A stretch of 64,000 nucleotides of DNA from Thecamonas trahens ATCC 50062. Taxonomy: Eukaryota; Apusozoa; Apusomonadida; Apusomonadidae. The notes below the pieces were generated by a model that was not told the DNA's origin, searched no databases, and saw only the letters and a program-made list of their open reading frames with translations. A program made the position numbers and the translations under genes. Of this stretch, positions 59,304-64,000 are shown piece after piece; positions within the stretch are counted from its first letter, which is position 1, and each line of letters opens with the position of its first letter. The stretch covers positions 76,998 to 140,997 of the forward strand of contig NW_013657658.1 in assembly GCF_000142905.1 (NCBI RefSeq). Reading direction: 5' to 3'.

Positions 59304-59311
59304 AAAGCAGC
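59304..59311. repeat. hAT target-site duplication, right
   Basis: AAAGCAGC, matching the left copy. The selenoprotein O start codon lies 46 bp further on. Confidence 0.93.
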
Positions 59312-59357
59312 CCACCTGTCGCTCGCCCGCACGCGTGATCAGCCTCGGGAGCACCGC

Positions 59358-61256
59358 ATGGCAGCGTCAGCCGACACCGTTCCGACTAGCCCCGGCACTT
59401 CCGCGGCCAAGGCAAGCAACAAGCTCGCGAATGGTGATGGCAGCGAGGTGCCGTCGGTGCTCGAGCTGTTGGAGAGCCTCCAATGGGAGAACAGCTGCGT
59501 GACGTCGCTGCCGTACGAGGCCGAGCCGCCGCCGGGCGCACCTGCGCAGCGCGAGGTTGTAGGCGCATGCTTTGCGGCTGCAGCACCGACTCCTGTGGCT
59601 TCGCCGCGTCTTGTGGCCTACTCGCGTAGCGCCCTTGCCCTCCTCGGCATCGACCAGGACGCTCTCGCCGCGAGCGTGGCCACCAACCGCGACGATGCCG
59701 CCGCTGTCTTTGCAGGCAACGTTGTGCCGGCCGGCGCATCCCCTGCGGCCCACTGCTACTGCGGCTTCCAGTTTGGCTACTTTTCCGGCCAGCTTGGTGA
59801 CGGCGCCACCATGTACCTCGGTGAGACCGTGGGCGGGCCTGCAGGGCGCATGGAGATCCAGTACAAGGGCGCGGGCAAGACCCCATTCTCGCGCACCGCC
59901 GACGGGCGCAAGGTCTTGCGCTCCTCGCTCCGCGAGTTTATCGCCTCGGAGGCCATGGCTGCCCTCGGCATCCCCACCACCCGTGCCGGCTCGCTCGTTG
60001 TCTCAGACACCTACGTTGTACGCGATGTCTTCTACGACGGCAACCCGGCCATGGAGCCGGCCGCCGTCATCACTCGCCTCGCGCCGTCGTTCCTCCGCTT
60101 CGGCTCGTTTGAGATTTGCCGGAGCGAGGACGAAGTCACTGGCCGCGCCGGCCCTTCGGCCTCGGCTCCGCATGTCCTTGGCGATCTCACCCGCTTTGTC
60201 ATCGATCAGTACTACCCTCACCTGGCGGGTGTCGAGCGGCCGGTTGAGGCGCTCGTCCTCGACGTTGCTGCCCGGACCGGCCGCCTGGTCGCGGGCTGGC
60301 AGACGGTTGGCTTTTGCCACGGCGTCCTCAACACTGACAACATGTCCATCCTTGGCCTGACCATTGACTATGGTCCGTACGGTTTTTTGGAGCACTACAA
60401 CGCCCAGTATGTGTGCAACGGCTCGGACGATGGAGCCCGCTACACCTACGGCGCTCAACCGGAGATTTGCGCCTGGAACTGCTGCAGACTTGCCGAATCG
60501 CTCCGGCCGCTTCTGGACGATGAGGGCGCAAGCATGAGCGAGGAGGAGGTTCGCAACGCGTTCTTTGCCGCCTACGATGACGAGTACGTTGCCCGGATGC
60601 GCGAGAAGCTCGGCCTCCGCCCCGATGTTGAGCCGCACGAGGTGCGCGCGTATGCCAAGAGCCTGTTTGAGGTGTTTGACGCCACCGGCGCAGACTTTAC
60701 CTCGACCTTCCGGCTCCTCGCTTCACTTCACGCTGGCTGCAACGAGACTGAGCTCGCTGCGCGCATTGCATCCCGGTGCGTCACTCCGGCACAGCTAGAG
60801 GCTGCCGCCCAGGGCCGCATTTCGGACGAGAAGATTGCTGCGGTGCGCCAACTGCTCGCCACCGCTCCGCACATGCTCGCGCACATTCCGCCGCGCGTGC
60901 TGCAGGGCGAGCTACGTAAGGCCGAAGTGCGGGAGCGCGCCCGCGCGCTCTCCGCTTACCAAAAGGTGGCCGACGACACTGCCGCCTGGCAGTCGTATCT
61001 GACCGGGCCGTACGCCGCCATGGTTGCCGAGGCCGGCTCTGATGAGCCGACTCGTGCTGCGCAAATGGCGGCAGCCAACCCTGCCCAAGTCCCGCGCAAC
61101 GCCATCTTGCAGGCCGCGATCGACGCCGCCGAAAGCGGTGACTTTGCGCTTGTCGACGCCCTCGTCGACGTCGACTGGTTCGACGACGACGCCGTGGCAG
61201 GGCTGGCCGGCGCCGACGGCGCCGTCGAGCCGATGGTGGTCACCTGATCTTCGTAG
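59358..61256 (+). CDS. SELENOO: Selenoprotein O (protein AMPylase), UGA read as selenocysteine
   Basis: 632 residues when the TGA at 61245-61247 is decoded as Sec. The pseudokinase-fold AMP-transferase motifs are present: QLGDGATMYLGE, IQYKGAGKTPFSRTADGRK, LRSSLREFIASEAMAALGIP, and the metal-binding HGVLNTDNMSILGLTIDYGP. After the apparent stop two Ser codons and TAG follow, so the end reads VVT-U-SS, the same arrangement as the Sec-containing C-terminus of animal SelO. Stopping at TGA would lose only three residues, so standard calls will miss it. SelO AMPylates redox proteins in mitochondria; the N-terminus here (MAASADTVPTSPGTSAAKAS) is Ser/Ala-rich and lacks acids until about residue 28, compatible with targeting. 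The hAT insertion lies just upstream. Confidence 0.93.
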
Positions 61257-61462
61257 ATCTTCCAGCTCCGCTCCCGAGTGTGCTATCGCTCGCTGTAGGC
61301 CTGTCTCCCATGACGATGCTTGGCCCCAAGCTCTCTGCGCGCTACGCGTGGGCGAGCCGGCCAGGTCTCCGAGCCGGGCAGGCCCAGCGGGCGGTGTTTG
61401 TGGTGCACGCGCGGAGCGTCGAGTTGGCAGGGTGCAGGGTGGAATGGAAAGAGAGAAATTGT

Positions 61463-61911
61463 TTAGATGGTCTTGATGGTGGTGGTGAGGCGGTCGGCAA
61501 TGTCGGCCGGGTCGGCAGCGTCAGCGAGCGGAATGGTGGTCTCCACGCCCTTGGGCAGGCGAAGGACAATGTGCGGGGAGACGCCGGGCGCCGGGCGGAC
61601 CAGCAGCGGCACCTCCGGGTTGGCCTTCTTCAGCGCGACGTAGTTGGAGGCCACGTAGTTGCTACGGGAATGTATGCATGCATATGTATATGTGTGTGGT
61701 GTATGTGCGTGTGTGTTGGGGGATCTTGGCGACACAGAGAGGGGGGGAGGGGAGGGGGGGGTAGGGTTAGGGGGTTGGGCAAGGGTATGGGCAAAGGTAG
61801 GACGTACCGCATGGGCTCAGAGGCTGACGAGTATTCACAAAAGTGGAAGCGGACCTCGCGGACGACCTTTGCCAGGTCTGCGACGGCAGCAACAGCAGCA
61901 CGGGAAGCCAT
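61463..61911 (-). CDS. NDUFA2: NADH dehydrogenase 1 alpha subcomplex subunit 2 (complex I B8), two exons
   Basis: Exon 1 is 61808-61911 and exon 2 is 61463-61661, phase 2, donor GTACGTCC, acceptor CCGTAG, 100 residues, the normal family size. The thioredoxin-like fold is recognisable from VREVRFHFCEYSSASEPMRN, YVALKKANPEVPLLVRPAPG and the late ADPADIADRLTTTI helix. A single Cys remains in RFHFCEYSS. It is an accessory matrix-arm subunit of mitochondrial complex I. The 146-bp intron is rich in C-runs on the coding strand and ends in ATGCATACATTCCCGTAG. Confidence 0.92.
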
Positions 61912-62326
61912 GGGTGTGTGTGGGGGAGAGGGGGGTGGGGTGGGGGGGGGGGAAGGGGGTGTGGTGGTGTGGTGGGAGGGAGTTGTGTGTGTCGGGGGGA
62001 AAGGGAGGGAAGGTCGTTTGGGGGCCGCTGGCTGAATACTCTCGGAGGAGGGGCGGGATAGGGGTTGGTTTCGGGAGGGGGGGGGGGGAATGGGCTCACT
62101 ACTCTCTCTCTCTTTCTCTTTCTCTTTCTCTCTGTCGGTTGTGGGCGCATGGTAGGTCAATGGGCGGGATAGGGGCAGGGGTAGTGGGGAGGCATGTATG
62201 GAGGAGGTGGGGAGTGTGTGTGGGTGAGAGGAGGGGGGTAGGTGGGTGGGTGGGGGTGGTGGGAGGGGGGGGGAGGGAGGGGAGGGGTGAGGGGGGAGGG
62301 ACAGAGGAGAAGGGGGGTCAGCTAGC

Positions 62327-62370
<44 letters not shown>

Positions 62371-62563
62371 GTGAGGGGTATGCGTATGTGTGTATGCGTA
62401 TGTGTGTGTGTGTGCGTGTTTGTGTGTGTGGGGGGGCGGAGCTGGCCAAGGGCGGGAAACCGAGACTCACAGCTCGGTTGTGTCGGTGTGTGTGTCGGTG
62501 TGTCGGTGTGTGTGTCGGTGTGTGTGTCGCTGTGATGGGGTATGGGTGCCGCGGGAGAGACAG
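61912..62563. other. G-rich intergenic / 5' intron region, no exon resolved
   Basis: This stretch is very rich in G-runs, CT/GT microsatellites ((GT)n at 62329-62368) and GTGTGTCGGT repeats (62480-62530). It includes the NDUFA2 promoter (minus strand) and must include the start of the WDR17 gene. No GTACG donor is seen, so the WDR17 first exon could not be placed; an ATG next to GTAGGT at 62149 is one weak possibility. Confidence 0.5.
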
Positions 62564-64000
62564 AAGCAGGTTGCGTTGCTTCCGGCAGGCGCCCAGCCGT
62601 GGAACCGCCACACAATCTCGGCCCACTCGTCATTGTACGCATACGCCTCGACGCTTGCAGTGTACGTGTACAAGCGGACCGACGGCGGCGGGTTCCGCCT
62701 CTACAGGGTACTCGCCGGCCACGAGAAGACCATTACTGCTGTCGACTTGTGCCGAACCAACGAGAAGCTCATTCTCTCGGCCTCGCAGGAGAACAAGGTC
62801 ATTGTCCGGGATGTGCAGTCGGGTGCCGAGCTGACCCGCGTTCGGACCGCCGCCACGCCCACCTGCGCTGCATTCTCGCCCACTGTCCGCACCCTCATCG
62901 GGTACGGTGACGCCAAGGGCGCGCTCGTGTTTTGGAACTTTGAGGCCAACGTGGAAAAAGTCGCTACGGGCCTGACCTCCAAGACCATCACCCTCCTCCG
63001 GTGGAACCCAAAGGTGAGTTCCATCCTCGCGCTCGGCACCGAGGACGGCACCATCATCATCGCCGAAGCCCCGGCCGACATGGTCGAGGGCTCCGCCAGC
63101 GGCGCCATCTTTGACGTCGATGACGACGACGGCCGGCCTAGAGCGAGCTCGGCCGGTGGCAAGTCCAAGTCCAAGTCCAAGTCCAAGTCCAAGTCCAAGG
63201 CCAAGGCCAAGTCCAAGTCCAAGGCCAAGTCCAAGTCCAAGTCGCGCCGCGGCTCGTCGCGAGCAGAAGAGATCTCGGTCGAGTTTGTCAAGTTTCGACG
63301 CGACGACGCCTCCTCGGCTTCCAACCCAGCGGTGTGTGACCTGGCGTGGGACCCGCTCTCGAACAACTACCTCCTCGCCGCGTTTATGGACTCGGTCCTC
63401 TGCATGTACGACGTCGAGGGCCAGACCCGGCTCAAAAAGTTTGAATGTCCGAGCGCCGGCGTCCAGTCGCTCGCCTGGGTCGTCCGCTCGCCGGGCGAGT
63501 TTGTCACCACTGACGCCCGCGCCGGCGTCATCCGCGTGTGGAACGTCTCGCGTGACTCATACAAGGAAATGATCAAGGTCTCTGAGGCCGCCTTTCACAA
63601 CCTGGCCTTTTTCGAAAAGTCGAGCTCGGCCGTGTGCTCGTTCAAGGACGGCTCCGTCGGCGTTTACTCGCTGCAAAAGCGCGGCTGGGAGAGCCTCGCC
63701 TCGCCGGGCCACCGCGAGACCATCTTTGACGCCAAGTTTTGCCCGTCGAACGCCAACCACCTCGCCACGGCCTCGTTTGACGGAACGGTCAAGGTCTGGG
63801 ACGTGCGGAGCATGGAGTGTGTGAGCTCGTCGCCGGGCAACGAGGGCGTCCTCTACTGCCTCTCGTGGTCGCCAACCGAGCCGGTCCTGCTTGCCTCGTC
63901 AGCCGAGGGTCACGTCCTGGTCTATGATGTCGAGCGAGGCGTCGTTGTCACTCGCATTCAGCATCACACCGACGCCGTGTTTCGGGTTGCTTGGTGCCCC
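62564..64000 (+). CDS. WDR17: WD repeat protein 17 (WDR17)-like, partial at both ends
   Basis: The frame opens after an acceptor (GAGACAG, 62563) and runs past the right edge. The first residues QVALLPAGAQPWNRHTISAH and SLYAYASTLAVYVYKR, then HEKTITAVDLCR, SASQENKVIVRDVQSGAELT and later DLAWDPLSNNYLLAAFMDSV, PSAGVQSLAWVVRSPGEFVT, GVIRVWNVSRDSYKEMI, GHRETIFDAKFCPSNANHLA, TASFDGTVKVWDV and SSPGNEGVLYCLSWSP match the WDR17 order blade by blade. An inserted Lys-Ser/Lys-Ala repeat at 63161-63242 replaces a loop. At least eight blades are visible. WDR17 is poorly characterised and is found in animals and many protists. Confidence 0.85.
63161..63242. repeat. AAGTCC/AAGGCC hexanucleotide repeat in WDR17 coding region
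   Basis: About 13 hexamers of AAGTCC with a few AAGGCC encode alternating Lys-Ser and Lys-Ala, ending in SRRGSSR. The length stays in frame, so it can expand without breaking the gene. Confidence 0.93.

Noticed and set aside
61310-61373. SECIS element as a firm feature
   Set aside because: Core bases can be matched but the helix below the loop is weak by eye; needs folding software, so it is reported only within a finding.
1-64000. CRISPR array, bacterial operons or rRNA genes
   Set aside because: No spaced direct repeats of CRISPR size, no ribosome-binding-site pattern and no rRNA-like sequence were seen; gene content is eukaryotic.

Overview
This window is nuclear DNA from a GC-rich, compact, free-living protist. 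It carries about 31 protein genes and three tRNA genes in 64 kb, on both strands and without operons. Almost every recognisable product is eukaryotic: RRN3, RasGEF, kinesin, proteasome alpha-2, NIP7, Csl4, NDUFA2, BLOC-1 subunit 5, a TSET WD40 subunit and WDR17. Seven genes have one short spliceosomal intron (111-344 bp), and all seven introns begin GTACG. An apusomonad such as Thecamonas would fit the GC content, short introns and homopolymer G/C tracts, but that is inference. There are two assembly gaps (13019-13298 and 51094-51193).

Layout. 1-11.4 kb: RNase H1, a methyltransferase with a His-Gly tail, a 93-bp minisatellite, RRN3, a rhomboid protease, a calcineurin-B-like protein and a RecQ helicase. 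11.7-18.1 kb: a PTTG1IP-like PSI protein, a PLAC8-like protein, BLOC1S5, a FERM protein with four C-terminal membrane helices, NIP7 and a basic unknown. 18.3-28.5 kb: a giant Gly-rich FYVE protein, a coiled-coil protein, a UBR-box/RING E3, an 880-residue unknown, a piggyBac-like zinc-finger fragment and GcvH. 28.7-33.2 kb: a CotH kinase-like protein, three identical tRNA-Thr genes (two inside a large inverted repeat), an unknown and Csl4. 33.4-43.4 kb: an SH3-RasGEF-C2 protein, a beta-grasp-like unknown, a TIR/NB-ARC-like/WD40 protein and a JmjC hydroxylase. 43.6-52.8 kb: a kinesin carrying SH3 domains, an EGF/exostosin glycosyltransferase, proteasome alpha-2, an RluA-type pseudouridine synthase and cystathionine beta-synthase. 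53-64 kb: a TSET WD40 subunit, an intact hAT transposon, selenoprotein O, NDUFA2 and WDR17, which runs off the window.

How the genes relate. They are mostly unrelated housekeeping genes packed tail-to-tail or head-to-head. Ribosome production is over-represented (RRN3, NIP7, Csl4, pseudouridine synthase), as is membrane traffic or signalling (FYVE, TSET subunit, BLOC1S5, RasGEF). The most unusual items are the TIR-STAND-WD40 protein, the hAT element whose target duplication overlaps a host stop codon, a SelO gene in which the apparent stop is almost certainly a selenocysteine UGA, the uniform GTACG donor, and a set of genes broken by one-base shifts that all have the same sign.
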